Source of the DNA: Avisuccinivibrio sp964424565
GTDB lineage: Bacteria > Pseudomonadota > Gammaproteobacteria > Enterobacterales > Succinivibrionaceae
Reading direction: 5' to 3'
Length of the DNA: 21,051 nucleotides
Assembly (NCBI GenBank): GCA_964424565.1
Contig: CAYRIZ010000036.1
Span: 1-21,051, forward strand
The notes below the pieces were generated by a model, which did no database searches, was not told where the DNA came from, and was given only the letters and a program-made list of their open reading frames with translations. Shown one piece after another: positions 6,703 to 16,502 of the stretch; the first letter of the stretch is position 1; every line of letters begins with the position of its first letter. The translations under genes and the position numbers were made by a program.

Positions 6703-8055
6703 ATGACCGTTTTTCAGGCTGCACGCTCACTGGTGCGGCTGGCTCTGCCCATACTGCTGGGCAATCTCTCCTACGCTCTGCTGGGTATATGTGATCTGCT
6801 GATGTCCGGACTGGCCGGTACCGCGGATCTGGCCGGAGTGGCTGTGGGCGGCTCCTTCTTTTTCCCGGCCAATATGTTTTTAATCGGCATGATGTCGGCC
6901 ATGCAGCCGGTCATAGCCAGGTTGCGCGGTGAAAACCGACCAGAGCAGATCCCGCATGTGCATCTGACGGCCATGCTTACCGTATTGTGCGTATCGCTGC
7001 TGCTGTGCGCGCTGCTGGTCTCGCTGGCCTTGTTTGTGGTGGATCTGCAGGCTGATGCCCGCATGAATTATGTGGCCAGGCACTACATCATCCTGGTGGG
7101 GCTGTCCCTGCCGGTGGCGGCATTGTTTTTTGCCTGCCGCGCCTATGCCGAGGCCATGGGCTTTACCCGGGCTACTTTGTATTTCGGGCTGCTGGCTCTG
7201 CTCTACAATATTCCGCTCAATTATGTGCTGATTTTCGGCCGTTTTGGTCTGCCGGCCCTGGGCGGGGTGGGCTGTGCCGCCGCCACACTGGTATCCCTGT
7301 GCCTGTCGGTGCTGACCTTTGCGCTGTTCATCAGGTTCAAACCAGGACTCAATGCCTGCTGTTTGTGGCAGAACAGGGAAAAATTAACCCGCTCTGACGT
7401 GACCTCTTATCTGCGGCTGTCTCTGCCGCTGGCCCTGGCCTCCTCGGTGGAGACTTCCTGTTTTACCATGATCGCGCTGCTGCTCAGCCCGCTGGGACCT
7501 TTGGAGGTGTCGGGGCACTCCATAGCCATGTCCATAACCTCCTTTATCTTCAATCTGCCGCTGTCCATGGGCGTGGCCGTCTCCATAGCCGTAGGCTTTG
7601 AAATAGGCCGGCGCAATCTGGGCAATTTACGCACCTGCATGCAGGCGGCCTACAGAGTGGCTTTGGTCTGCGCGGTGATCAATATGGCCGTGCTGGCTCT
7701 GGGCCGGGAGAAAATCACATCTTTTTTCAGCTCCGACCCCGAAGTTTGCGCCTATGCCGCCTTTTTGCTGCTGTTCAGCCTGTGCAATCAGCTGTCGGAA
7801 AACACGCAGACCATGCAGGGCTTTATGCTGCGCGGCTTCAGGGACACTGCCTCCATTTTCAAGGCTACGTTGATCTCCTTTTACTGCATAGCGCTGCCGC
7901 TGGGATATTTGTGCTGCTACGGTTATATACACGACGCACTCAGCGGGGCGCGGGGCTTTTGGATAGGTATATTCCTCGGACTGAGTTTTGCCTCGCTGTT
8001 TTACCGCCGGCGGGTGCTTTTCCACTACAGACATCTGCGGCAGGACCTGCTGTAA
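6703..8055 (+). CDS. MATE family Na+/multidrug exporter (NorM-like)
   Basis: A 450-aa inner-membrane protein with about 12 hydrophobic segments in two related halves, the pattern of MATE exporters, which expel cationic drugs or metabolites using Na+ or H+ gradients. Typical NorM features are the N-terminal LALPILLGNLSYALLG helix, the YNIPLNYVLIFG segment followed by PALGGVGCAAAT, and the matching second half. The start is fixed by an in-frame TGA at 6673 with no other ATG between; the ribosome site is weak. The substrate cannot be told from sequence. It has its own promoter and is unlikely to be part of the chaperone operon. Confidence 0.9.
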   Translation: MTVFQAARSLVRLALPILLGNLSYALLGICDLLMSGLAGTADLAGVAVGGSFFFPANMFLIGMMSAMQPVIARLRGENRPEQIPHVHLTAMLTVLCVSLLLCALLVSLALFVVDLQADARMNYVARHYIILVGLSLPVAALFFACRAYAEAMGFTRATLYFGLLALLYNIPLNYVLIFGRFGLPALGGVGCAAATLVSLCLSVLTFALFIRFKPGLNACCLWQNREKLTRSDVTSYLRLSLPLALASSVETSCFTMIALLLSPLGPLEVSGHSIAMSITSFIFNLPLSMGVAVSIAVGFEIGRRNLGNLRTCMQAAYRVALVCAVINMAVLALGREKITSFFSSDPEVCAYAAFLLLFSLCNQLSENTQTMQGFMLRGFRDTASIFKATLISFYCIALPLGYLCCYGYIHDALSGARGFWIGIFLGLSFASLFYRRRVLFHYRHLRQDLL

Positions 8056-8093
8056 GGGCGGGGCTGCCGCCCGCGTCAGGGCGCTGTGCTTTG

Positions 8094-8102
8094 TGCTAGA
8101 AT
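8094..8102 (+). promoter_or_regulatory. Extended -10 promoter of greA
   Basis: TGCTAGAAT, an extended -10 element without a clear -35. Predicted start near 8109, some 100 nt before greA. Confidence 0.55.
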
Positions 8103-8108
8103 GTCTGC

Positions 8109-8186
8109 ACTGCCGGCTGAGACCGGCCTGCTGATGGAAAAATGCGGCAGTGGAGCGCCTAAAGCTATTAGGCGTTTTTCTTTTTT
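8109..8186 (+). ncRNA. Candidate GraL-like terminated leader RNA of greA
   Basis: Between the predicted greA start site and the greA ribosome site lie a GCCGG/CCGGC hairpin (8112-8127) and a complete intrinsic terminator. Many transcripts should therefore stop at about 78 nt, giving a short RNA, with greA made by read-through. In E. coli the greA leader is known to produce such terminated RNAs, called GraL. The sequence resemblance is only in layout; the RNA itself is a prediction. Confidence 0.4.
8156..8186 (+). terminator. Intrinsic terminator inside the greA leader
   Basis: Perfect stem CGCCTAA (8156-8162) and TTAGGCG (8168-8174), loop AGCTA, followed by TTTTTCTTTTTT. It lies 26 bp before the greA start. 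It could end MATE read-through, greA leader transcripts, or both. Confidence 0.8.
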
Positions 8187-8212
8187 GGTTTGAAAAATTT
8201 TAAGGTTTTGTC

Positions 8213-8704
8213 ATGGAACAGACTCCTATGACTCCGCGCGGCGAACAGCTGCTGCGCCGGGAGCTTGAGCGTTTGAAGACCGTGGAGCGTCCCCGCATTG
8301 TGGCTGCCATAGCTGAGGCCAGAAGCCACGGTGATTTAAGCGAAAATGCAGAATATGATGCCGCCAAGGAAGAGCAGGGCCTGTGTGAGGCCCGCATCAA
8401 GGATATAGAAGCCAAGCTCGCCTCGGCCAATGTCATTGATGTCACCAAGCTCAAGCCGCACGGCAATGCTCCGCACAAGGTGGTGTTCGGCTGCACCGTC
8501 ACCGTGCTGAATGTAGATACTGATGAGGAAATCACCTACAAGATAGTGGGTGAGGATGAAGCCGACATCAATGCCAACCTGATCTCCTTCCGTACCCCCA
8601 TAGCCCGCGGCTTTTTGGGCAAGGTGGAAGAGGATGAAGTCACCATTAATATTCCCAGAGGTCAGGTTACCTACGAAATTCTGAAGGTGGAATACATCAG
8701 CTGA
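8213..8704 (+). CDS. greA: Transcription elongation factor GreA
   Basis: GreA enters the RNA polymerase secondary channel and triggers cleavage of backtracked RNA. It is 163 aa (E. coli 158). The N-terminal coiled coil carries the tip GDLSENAEYDAAK with the catalytic acidic pair D41 and E44 at the standard positions; the C-terminal FKBP-like domain ends GQVTYEILKVEY. Start ATG 8213 follows an AAGG. It is convergent with yhbY, separated by a 98-bp GC-rich gap that includes the palindrome GGGGGATCCCCC but no clear T-tailed terminator. Confidence 0.97.
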   Translation: MEQTPMTPRGEQLLRRELERLKTVERPRIVAAIAEARSHGDLSENAEYDAAKEEQGLCEARIKDIEAKLASANVIDVTKLKPHGNAPHKVVFGCTVTVLNVDTDEEITYKIVGEDEADINANLISFRTPIARGFLGKVEEDEVTINIPRGQVTYEILKVEYIS

Positions 8705-8802
8705 GGCTGCCGCCCCGGTCATCAGCCTGCGCCGCGGTCGGCCGGGGCGACGCCCGCGCTGCGGCCTGGCCGGGGGGATCCCCCAGAGGGGAGAAAGGAT
8801 TA

Positions 8803-9093
8803 TCAGCGGGGCAGGATAAAGCGGCTTTCCTTGCTGCGCTGTCTGAAGAGGACCGCTACGCGGCCTATGACCTGCACCAGCTCGGCGTGGACGGCGGCGG
8901 CCAGCTGCGCTGCCTGCTCTTTGCGCTCATCGCCGGCATTGAGGCGTACCTTGAGGAGCTCGTGATGCTCCAGGGAGCTGTCCAGCTCCTTTAAGACGCC
9001 ATCGGTGATGCCGTCACTGCCTAAGAGCACTACCGGATTTAAACTGTGGGCCTGAGCCTTTAAAAATTGACGCTGACGGGAATTAAGCGGCAT
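8803..9093 (-). CDS. yhbY: YhbY, CRM-domain ribosome assembly protein
   Basis: A 96-aa single CRM-domain RNA-binding protein that associates with pre-50S particles. It aligns along its full length with E. coli YhbY (97 aa), including the GxxG loop GSDG at residues 25-28, LEHHELLKVRL, VQVIGR and the C-terminal FILPR. On the minus strand a GAGGTG precedes the start. It is divergent from rlmE; the shared upstream region carries an extended -10 for each direction. Confidence 0.95.
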   Translation of the reverse strand: MPLNSRQRQFLKAQAHSLNPVVLLGSDGITDGVLKELDSSLEHHELLKVRLNAGDERKEQAAQLAAAVHAELVQVIGRVAVLFRQRSKESRFILPR

Positions 9094-9162
9094 AAGGATG
9101 TCTTTTCACCTCAAAAAATGTAAAAAAATTGCAGAATAGAAAATGACTGCGGGCAATTGCTT

Positions 9163-9171
9163 ATTATAGCA
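9163..9171 (-). promoter_or_regulatory. Extended -10 promoter of yhbY
   Basis: On the minus strand this reads TGCTATAAT, a perfect extended -10. Its -35 region would fall near 9186-9191, inside the facing rlmE -10. Confidence 0.6.
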
Positions 9172-9182
9172 GTGCCCTCAGG

Positions 9183-9188
9183 TATAAT
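9183..9188 (+). promoter_or_regulatory. -10 element of the rlmE-ftsH-folP-glmM operon
   Basis: Perfect TATAAT. No good -35 is seen at normal spacing (TTGCTT at 9157-9162 would need a 20-bp spacer). Start near 9195. A hairpin, CAGTCCCGGG (9199-9208) and CCCGGACTG (9218-9226) with one bulged C, lies at the very 5' end of the message. No sigma-32 consensus is visible, although rlmE-ftsH is heat-shock controlled in E. coli. Confidence 0.55.
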
Positions 9189-9266
9189 GCTATCTGCACA
9201 GTCCCGGGGATTTTAAGCCCGGACTGCCTTTACATTTAAAATTGTGTGCTTAGGAAATAAACGGGC

Positions 9267-9968
9267 ATGCCCGCAAAGAAAAGAACAGCAAGTCAGACCC
9301 GCTGGCTGCAGGAGCACTTCTCTGACCCTTACGTCAAGGAAGCTCACCGGCGGGGACTGAGATCACGCGCCGCCTTCAAGCTCGAGGAGCTGCAGCAGCG
9401 CGACAAATTAATCAAACCAGGTTTCAAGGTGGTGGATTTGGGAGCCGCTCCCGGCGGCTGGTCCGAATACGCCGTCAAATGCGTAGGGGACAGGGGAGTG
9501 GTAATCGCCTGCGATATCCTCCCCATCCGTCCCATCAGGGGCGTTTCCTTTCTGCAGGGAGATTTCCGCGAGGAGAGTGTGTTTGCAGAGCTGTATGCCC
9601 GTATAGGCGGCGGCGCTGATGTAGTGCTCTCGGATATGGCTCCTAATATGTCCGGCACCAAGGCCATAGATCAGCCTCGGGCCATGCTGCTGTCCGAGCT
9701 GGCGCTGGACATGGCCAGGCGGGTGCTGAAACCAGGCGGCTCCTTTGTGGTCAAGGTTTTTATCGGACAGGGGTCGCAGGAGTTTTTGACCGATCTCCGG
9801 CATGATTTTCAAACCGTCAGGGTACGCAAACCCGAGGCCTCGCGCGACCGTTCAGCTGAAGTTTACATGGTGGCCCAGGGTTTCCGCGGTCATCCCCTCA
9901 ACGGTATACCGCCGCAGACGGAAGCGGACTGGGCGGAAGCATCTGCTGCAGACGCACAGCAGGAGTAG
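9267..9968 (+). CDS. rlmE: 23S rRNA 2'-O-ribose U2552 methyltransferase RlmE
   Basis: SAM-dependent methylation of U2552 in 23S rRNA, a late step of 50S assembly. It is 233 aa (E. coli 209). It aligns throughout: N-terminal RWLQEHFSDPYV, SAM motif VVDLGAAPGGWS, and the catalytic set K38, D123 (SDMAPNMSG), K163 (FVVKVF) and E198 (SAEVYMVA). The extra length is a non-conserved tail of about 25 residues. First gene of the operon; ftsH begins 27 bp after it. Confidence 0.97.
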   Translation: MPAKKRTASQTRWLQEHFSDPYVKEAHRRGLRSRAAFKLEELQQRDKLIKPGFKVVDLGAAPGGWSEYAVKCVGDRGVVIACDILPIRPIRGVSFLQGDFREESVFAELYARIGGGADVVLSDMAPNMSGTKAIDQPRAMLLSELALDMARRVLKPGGSFVVKVFIGQGSQEFLTDLRHDFQTVRVRKPEASRDRSAEVYMVAQGFRGHPLNGIPPQTEADWAEASAADAQQE

Positions 9969-9995
9969 GAATTTAGGCAATAAGTAGGAAAGGCA

Positions 9996-12062
<2,067 letters not shown>

Positions 12063-12109
12063 CGGCTGTCCGGGGAGATGTGGGACTGGGACAAATAAAG
12101 GGGAAAGCT

Positions 12110-12982
12110 GTGATAAAGCTTAGAATGCGTGAAGGCGTGCTGGATCTGGGCCGCCCTGCTGTAATGGGACAGCTTGATGTCAGGAGCTTTGCCTCTCCGG
12201 AGGAGCTGAAAATTGCGGCTCAGGAGATGGTGGAGCAGGGAGCAGACCTGGTGGAGCTGGGGATCAGCCTTCCTGAGGAAGGCAGTCCCGGCAGCGCGGA
12301 AGAAGAGCTGGACTTGATTGTGCCGGCTGTAGGCGCCCTGCGGTCCTGCCTGCCGGTATATATAGCCGTCAACACTGTATATCCGCAGGTCATGGAAGCG
12401 GCTGTCGATGCCGGGGCCGATTTGATTGTCGATCCTCATGCCCTGCGCTCGCCGGGGGCAGTGGAAACTGCCGCCCGCCTGCAGGTTCCGGTCTGCATAG
12501 TCTTTGATATGAACTCCAGATTTGCCGAGGAGCAGGGCATAGATCCCACCGGCGTGGTTTCGGAATTTCTCTATGAGCGCATAGATGCCTGCCTCAATGC
12601 CGGCATCCCGCGCAGCCGCATCATCCTCGATCCTTCCCTGGGTCAGGATGTGTCGCTGGAGATGCACCTGAAGATGGTGGGCCGGCTCAATACCTTCCAG
12701 AGCTTTGGTCTGCCGCTGTCCGTGAATGTGCCGCGCTTCCTGCCGCTGCAGGACAAATACATACAGGATCGTCAGCCCGTGGCTCTGGCTGTGGGTATTT
12801 TCGCCGTGGAAGCCGGAGTCAATATTATACGTACGCCGCTGGTGGAGGATATGACCATGGCTCTGGATGCCTGGCTGGCCTGCAGCAAATCAGCTCGGCC
12901 TTTCCGCCTGACCAAGGCCATCACCAGGCGTTTCCTGCGCCTGAAAAGAGGCAGCGGCAGAACGGCGGAAAATAAAAAATAA
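12110..12982 (+). CDS. Dihydropteroate synthase-like protein lacking the catalytic residues
   Basis: Sits in the folP position between ftsH and glmM and aligns with DHPS along its length (290 aa; E. coli FolP 282), so it descends from folP. DHPS joins pABA to the pterin in folate synthesis. Here, against E. coli numbering, N22 is D23, the TPDSFSDGG loop is gone (RSFASPEE instead), the GGESTRPG loop is replaced, D96 is N88, N115 is V107, the GFGFGK after the aspartate is lost, K221 is F210 and H257 is P243. Only D174 (D185) and R241 (R255) remain. The TIM-barrel core strands are intact and there are no stops, so the protein is probably made but is unlikely to be a normal DHPS. Start GTG 12110 has AAAGGGG 6 bp upstream; ATG 12125 is an alternative. 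Confidence 0.8.
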   Translation: MIKLRMREGVLDLGRPAVMGQLDVRSFASPEELKIAAQEMVEQGADLVELGISLPEEGSPGSAEEELDLIVPAVGALRSCLPVYIAVNTVYPQVMEAAVDAGADLIVDPHALRSPGAVETAARLQVPVCIVFDMNSRFAEEQGIDPTGVVSEFLYERIDACLNAGIPRSRIILDPSLGQDVSLEMHLKMVGRLNTFQSFGLPLSVNVPRFLPLQDKYIQDRQPVALAVGIFAVEAGVNIIRTPLVEDMTMALDAWLACSKSARPFRLTKAITRRFLRLKRGSGRTAENKK

Positions 12983-13014
12983 TAAAGAGCAGTGATTTAG
13001 GGGAGTGCGGTAAA

Positions 13015-14373
13015 GTGAGCGAAATTACACGCAGATATTTTGGCACGGACGGAGTGCGCGGCCGGGTAGGCACTTATCCTATTACGCCTGAGTTTGTGCT
13101 CAGGCTGGGCATGGCAGCCGGCCGGGTGCTTTCCGGCGGCGCCGGCGGCCGGGTGATCATAGGCAAGGATACCCGCCTGTCGGGTTATATGCTGGAGGCA
13201 GCTTTGGAATCCGGCTTTAGTGCCGCCGGTGTCTCCACCGTGCTGCTCGGCCCCATGCCCACGCCGGCAGTGTCCTATTTGACCCGGGCCTTCAGGGCTG
13301 ATCTGGGCGTGGTCATATCCGCCTCCCACAATCCTTATTATGACAATGGCATCAAGTTCTTCTCTGCTGAAGGCAGCAAACTGCCTGATGAAGTGGAGCT
13401 GGCCATAGAGCAGGCCCTGGACTGCGAAATTTCCTTCTCCGATCCGGCCTCGCTGGGCCGGGCCTTCCGGCAGGATGATGCCCCGGGCCGCTATATAGAG
13501 TTCTGCAAGTCCACCTTTTCCTCGCAAATGTCCCTGGACGGCATGCGCATAGTGCTCGACTGCGCCAATGGTGCCACCTATCATGTGGCTCCCCTGGTCT
13601 TCAGGGAGCTGGGCGCCGAGGTCATATGCATGGGCGTCAGCCCCAACGGCATCAACATCAATGACGGAGTGGGCTCCACTCATCCCGAGGCGCTGACTGC
13701 CCGCGTGCTGGCGGAAAAGGCCGATCTGGGCATAGCCTTTGACGGTGACGGCGACCGCGTCATGATGGTGGACGGCAGCGGCCGGCTGCTCGACGGTGAC
13801 GCCATACTCTACATCATTGCCGCCGATCGGGCCCGCGGCGGCAGATTGGGCGGCGGTGTGGTAGGTACTTTGATGTCCAATCTGGGTCTGGAGCTGGCCT
13901 TAAAGGAGCTGGACATCAATTTTGTGCGCTCCAAGGTAGGCGACCGCTATGTCATGGAAACCCTGCTGGAGAAAGGCTGGCGCCTGGGCGGTGAAAACTC
14001 CGGCCATGTGATCTGCCTGGACTACGTCACCACCGGTGACGGCATAGTCTCGGCCCTGCAGGCCCTTAAGGCCTCCATCCGCAGTAACCGCAGCTTAAGC
14101 GAGCTGACTGCCGGTCTGCAGATGCTGCCGCAGGAGCTGATCAATATACGCCTGGCTGCCGGTTTTGATGCCCTCACCGATCAAAAGGTACAAAATGCCG
14201 TGCGCGAGGTGGAATCGCAGCTGGGCAGCCGCGGCCGCGTGCTGCTGCGCAAGTCCGGTACCGAGCCTTTAATCAGGGTAATGGTGGAGGGCGAAAACCG
14301 CCGGCAGGTCCATCAGCATGCCCAATATATAGCCGATGTGGTCAGAAAACAGGCTGAAGGCGAGCTGAACTGA
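13015..14373 (+). CDS. glmM: Phosphoglucosamine mutase GlmM
   Basis: Converts glucosamine-6-phosphate to glucosamine-1-phosphate for UDP-GlcNAc, peptidoglycan and LPS. It is 452 aa (E. coli 445). Features: N-terminal RYFGTDGVRG, active-site phosphoserine S104 in ISASHNPYYDNG, magnesium loop DGDGDR at 243-248, sugar-binding GGENSGH, and C-terminal phosphate loop RKSGTEPLIRVMVE. GTG start with GGGGAG at about 13000. It is 32 bp after the folP-like gene and co-transcribed with it. A weak AGAG/CTCT hairpin with T5 near 14430-14445 may end the operon. Confidence 0.97.
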   Translation: MSEITRRYFGTDGVRGRVGTYPITPEFVLRLGMAAGRVLSGGAGGRVIIGKDTRLSGYMLEAALESGFSAAGVSTVLLGPMPTPAVSYLTRAFRADLGVVISASHNPYYDNGIKFFSAEGSKLPDEVELAIEQALDCEISFSDPASLGRAFRQDDAPGRYIEFCKSTFSSQMSLDGMRIVLDCANGATYHVAPLVFRELGAEVICMGVSPNGININDGVGSTHPEALTARVLAEKADLGIAFDGDGDRVMMVDGSGRLLDGDAILYIIAADRARGGRLGGGVVGTLMSNLGLELALKELDINFVRSKVGDRYVMETLLEKGWRLGGENSGHVICLDYVTTGDGIVSALQALKASIRSNRSLSELTAGLQMLPQELINIRLAAGFDALTDQKVQNAVREVESQLGSRGRVLLRKSGTEPLIRVMVEGENRRQVHQHAQYIADVVRKQAEGELN

Positions 14374-14477
14374 CCCTTTCTGCTGCAAAAATATGGCATA
14401 TCTGCGGGCAGATGTGTACAATCTCAGGGAGAGCTGCTCTTTTTGGGCTTTGCTGACAGCATTCGGGTAAGCTGCAT

Positions 14478-14483
14478 TATAAT
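14478..14483 (+). promoter_or_regulatory. Probable -10 of the solute-binding protein gene
   Basis: TATAAT, with CTGACA at 14453-14458 as a possible -35 at a 19-bp spacer. Start near 14490, about 43 nt before the ATG. Confidence 0.4.
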
Positions 14484-14532
14484 AGCAGCAGACAGATTGT
14501 TTGTTGAAGCGTACAAAAACTGAGAAACTACC

Positions 14533-15327
14533 ATGTTGAAGCAGCCTGCAGCAGGAGCAGCTCTCCTGCTGGCCGCCGTAAGCTGCCAGGTCCAGGCACA
14601 GCAGGATTTGTTTCCCTCCGGTCGCGATGCGGTGATCATCGGTCTGGAGGATAACTACTATCCCTTCTCCTATCAGACCGACAGCGGCGGCAGAACCGGT
14701 TTTGATTATGATTTTTCCCAGGCCCTCTGCCACCGACTTGCGGTGCCCTGTGAGATCAGAACCTATCCCTTTGATGAGCTGATACCGGCGCTGCTGCGCG
14801 GCGACATAGACATCATTACCGCCAGCCTGGGAGACACACCGGAGCGGCGGGAGCGGGGAGTGATCTTTACTGCCGCCTACTATCACGACAAATCAATTTT
14901 CCTCATCCGCCGCCCTGATCTGGTGAAAATAAGCCCGCAGAATGTCAGTGGTCTGGTGCTGGCTTCACAGAGCGGCACCATGCAGCTTGATACCATCAAA
15001 CGCCGCTTTGCCAATACCGGTGCCCATATAGTCTCCTTTGATACCTATCAGGAAATACTGGAGGCGCTCAATCAGGGCCTGGTAGATGCAGCCTATTTGG
15101 ACGGACTGTCAGCTTTTGAGCAGATCAAGCAGCAGGATAATCAGGATCTGCAGCTGATAATAGATGAGGATTTGGATCAGAGCAATGAGCAGAATTTTGC
15201 CCGGCTGGCTCTGCGCTGCAGTGATGCCGGGGCGCTGGAGAAGATCAATGCCTGCCTGGATGAATTAATCAATTCCCATGAATATCAGCTGATCTCCCTC
15301 AAATACTTCACCTTTATTGTTTACTAG
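14533..15327 (+). CDS. Periplasmic solute-binding protein, amino-acid type (SBP_bac_3), orphan
   Basis: A 264-aa secreted binding protein of the family serving polar amino acid ABC importers. A signal peptide covers residues 1-22 with likely cleavage after VQA; C18 in AVSC is a poor lipobox. The mature part begins with the family pattern VIIGLEDNYYPFSY..., GFDYDFSQALC, then LIPALLRGDIDIITASLGDTPERR, and later a second-lobe VDAAYLDG. Two Cys pairs could form disulfides. No permease or ATPase gene is adjacent, so it either serves a transporter elsewhere or acts as a sensor. It sits between glmM and secG, which are adjacent in E. coli, so it looks like a lineage-specific insertion. Confidence 0.85.
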   Translation: MLKQPAAGAALLLAAVSCQVQAQQDLFPSGRDAVIIGLEDNYYPFSYQTDSGGRTGFDYDFSQALCHRLAVPCEIRTYPFDELIPALLRGDIDIITASLGDTPERRERGVIFTAAYYHDKSIFLIRRPDLVKISPQNVSGLVLASQSGTMQLDTIKRRFANTGAHIVSFDTYQEILEALNQGLVDAAYLDGLSAFEQIKQQDNQDLQLIIDEDLDQSNEQNFARLALRCSDAGALEKINACLDELINSHEYQLISLKYFTFIVY

Positions 15328-15358
15328 GCCGGCCGGCTGTCCCGGGCTGCGCTGCAGC

Positions 15359-15387
15359 TTGCAAAGCCCCGGCAAACTATGTAAGAT
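15359..15387 (+). promoter_or_regulatory. Promoter of secG
   Basis: TTGCAA (15359-15364), 17-bp spacer, TAAGAT (15382-15387); four of six matches each. Start near 15394, 25 nt before the secG ATG. Confidence 0.5.
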
Positions 15388-15418
15388 AGCGCACATTGTT
15401 GTGAGTGTGGAAACAACT

Positions 15419-15775
15419 ATGTACGAAGCAGTAATTGTTATTTTCTTATTGGTTGCAGTGGCAATGATTGCCCTGATTTTGGTACAGCGCGGCAAGGGTG
15501 CCGGCATGGGCGCATCCTTTGGTGCCGGTGCTTCCAACACGGTATTTGGTTCAGCAGGTTCAGGCAGCTTTCTGACCCGCTCCACCTGGTTTCTGGCCCT
15601 GATCTTTTTTGCCATCTGCCTGTTCATAGGCTGGATGCAGAAGGACAGAGCTCAGCAGAGTACTTCCTTTACCAATATTGAAGCTCCGGCAGCGGCTGCT
15701 GCCCCGGCTGAAGCTCTGCCAGAAGACGTGCCGGCAGTAAGCGGCAGCGATGATCCGGTCATTCCGGTAGATTAA
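15419..15775 (+). CDS. secG: Preprotein translocase subunit SecG
   Basis: Small subunit of the SecYEG channel that aids protein export. It is 118 aa (E. coli 110). It begins MYEAVIVIFLLVAV like E. coli SecG, with TM1 about 3-22, the conserved cytosolic loop QRGKGAGMGASFGAGASNTVFGS, TM2 about 54-72, and an Ala/Pro/Glu-rich tail. The open frame extends 34 codons further upstream, but the MYEA start, the ribosome site (GTGGAAA) and the promoter place the true start at 15419. Confidence 0.96.
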   Translation: MYEAVIVIFLLVAVAMIALILVQRGKGAGMGASFGAGASNTVFGSAGSGSFLTRSTWFLALIFFAICLFIGWMQKDRAQQSTSFTNIEAPAAAAAPAEALPEDVPAVSGSDDPVIPVD

Positions 15776-15807
15776 TTAAGACAGGTTTTTTAAGCTTAGA
15801 AGCAGGA

Positions 15808-15875
15808 CAGCGCCGGGTGTTTCCGGCGCTGCGGGCAGTCCGTTCGGAGAGGGCGGGCTGCCTTTTATTTTTTAT
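15808..15875 (+). terminator. Double hairpin terminator after secG
   Basis: First a perfect 9-bp hairpin, CAGCGCCGG (15808-15816) and CCGGCGCTG (15823-15831), then GGCAGTCCG (15834-15842) and CGGGCTGCC (15854-15862) with one T-G pair, followed by TTTTATTTTTTATTTT. The second is the actual terminator for secG; the fau gene converges on it. Confidence 0.75.
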
Positions 15876-15884
15876 TTTGCCGCT

Positions 15885-16487
15885 TTATTTGGCCGCGGCA
15901 GTCTTGAAGTACAGATGCCGGCTGGGGGTGATGACCTCATGCAGGGGCATATCCCAGTTTTCGGTGGGGATCTCATCTGCCTGCTGAAAATCATAGGCCA
16001 GGCCGATCAGGCGGCAGCGGGGGCTGACGCGCTTGAGCATGCGGTCATAGTAGCCGCCGCCCATACCCAAACGGCTGCCGCGCTCATCAAAGGCCGTAAG
16101 CGGCATCAGCAGGATTTCAATGCGCTCCGGCGGGGTGTGAAAGCGGGGATCGGCCGGCGGCTCCAGGATGTGGAAGTGATTGACCACAAAATCGGTGCGC
16201 GGGGCAAAGCCGTAGAATTCCATGCGGCCTTTTTCGCTGATGGAGCACACCGGCAGCACCACATTGTGGCCGCGTCTTTTAAGCTCGGTATTGAGCGCTA
16301 TGGTGGGTATTTCACTGCCTGAGCTGACATAGGAGCCCACAGTGCGCTGTCCGCAGAGCTCAGACAGCTGCATCACCTGCTGCAGCAGGGCGGTGCCGGC
16401 CAGCTCTATTTCCTCAAAACTCAGCGCTGCGCGTTTTTCCTTCATGCGGCGGCGCAGCAGTTCCCGCCTGGCCTTGAATTCATCCAT
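15885..16487 (-). CDS. fau: 5-formyltetrahydrofolate cyclo-ligase
   Basis: Converts 5-formyl-THF to 5,10-methenyl-THF with ATP, recycling an inhibitory folate (also called MTHFS or YgfA). It is 200 aa (E. coli 182). Features: a basic N-terminal helix (RRELLRRRMKEKR), the YVSSGSEIPT substrate region, and the phosphate-binding GMGGGYYDR at 141-149 preceded by DERGSRL. It is 15 bp downstream of zapA and certainly in one transcript with it. Its presence shows that the organism uses folates, which matters for the degenerate folP-like gene. Confidence 0.93.
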   Translation of the reverse strand: MDEFKARRELLRRRMKEKRAALSFEEIELAGTALLQQVMQLSELCGQRTVGSYVSSGSEIPTIALNTELKRRGHNVVLPVCSISEKGRMEFYGFAPRTDFVVNHFHILEPPADPRFHTPPERIEILLMPLTAFDERGSRLGMGGGYYDRMLKRVSPRCRLIGLAYDFQQADEIPTENWDMPLHEVITPSRHLYFKTAAAK

Positions 16488-16502
16488 GGGCTTATCTGTC
16501 CT

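Noticed and set aside
6597..6794. 65-codon frame upstream of and overlapping the MATE gene
   Set aside because: It overlaps the MATE N-terminus in another frame, shows no family pattern and has no ribosome site.
8705..8802. Bidirectional terminator between greA and yhbY
   Set aside because: The gap is GC-rich with a GGGGGATCCCCC palindrome, but no hairpin is followed by a T run on either strand.
15317..15418. 34-residue N-terminal extension of SecG
   Set aside because: It would cover the secG promoter and is absent from the family; MYEA is the standard SecG start.
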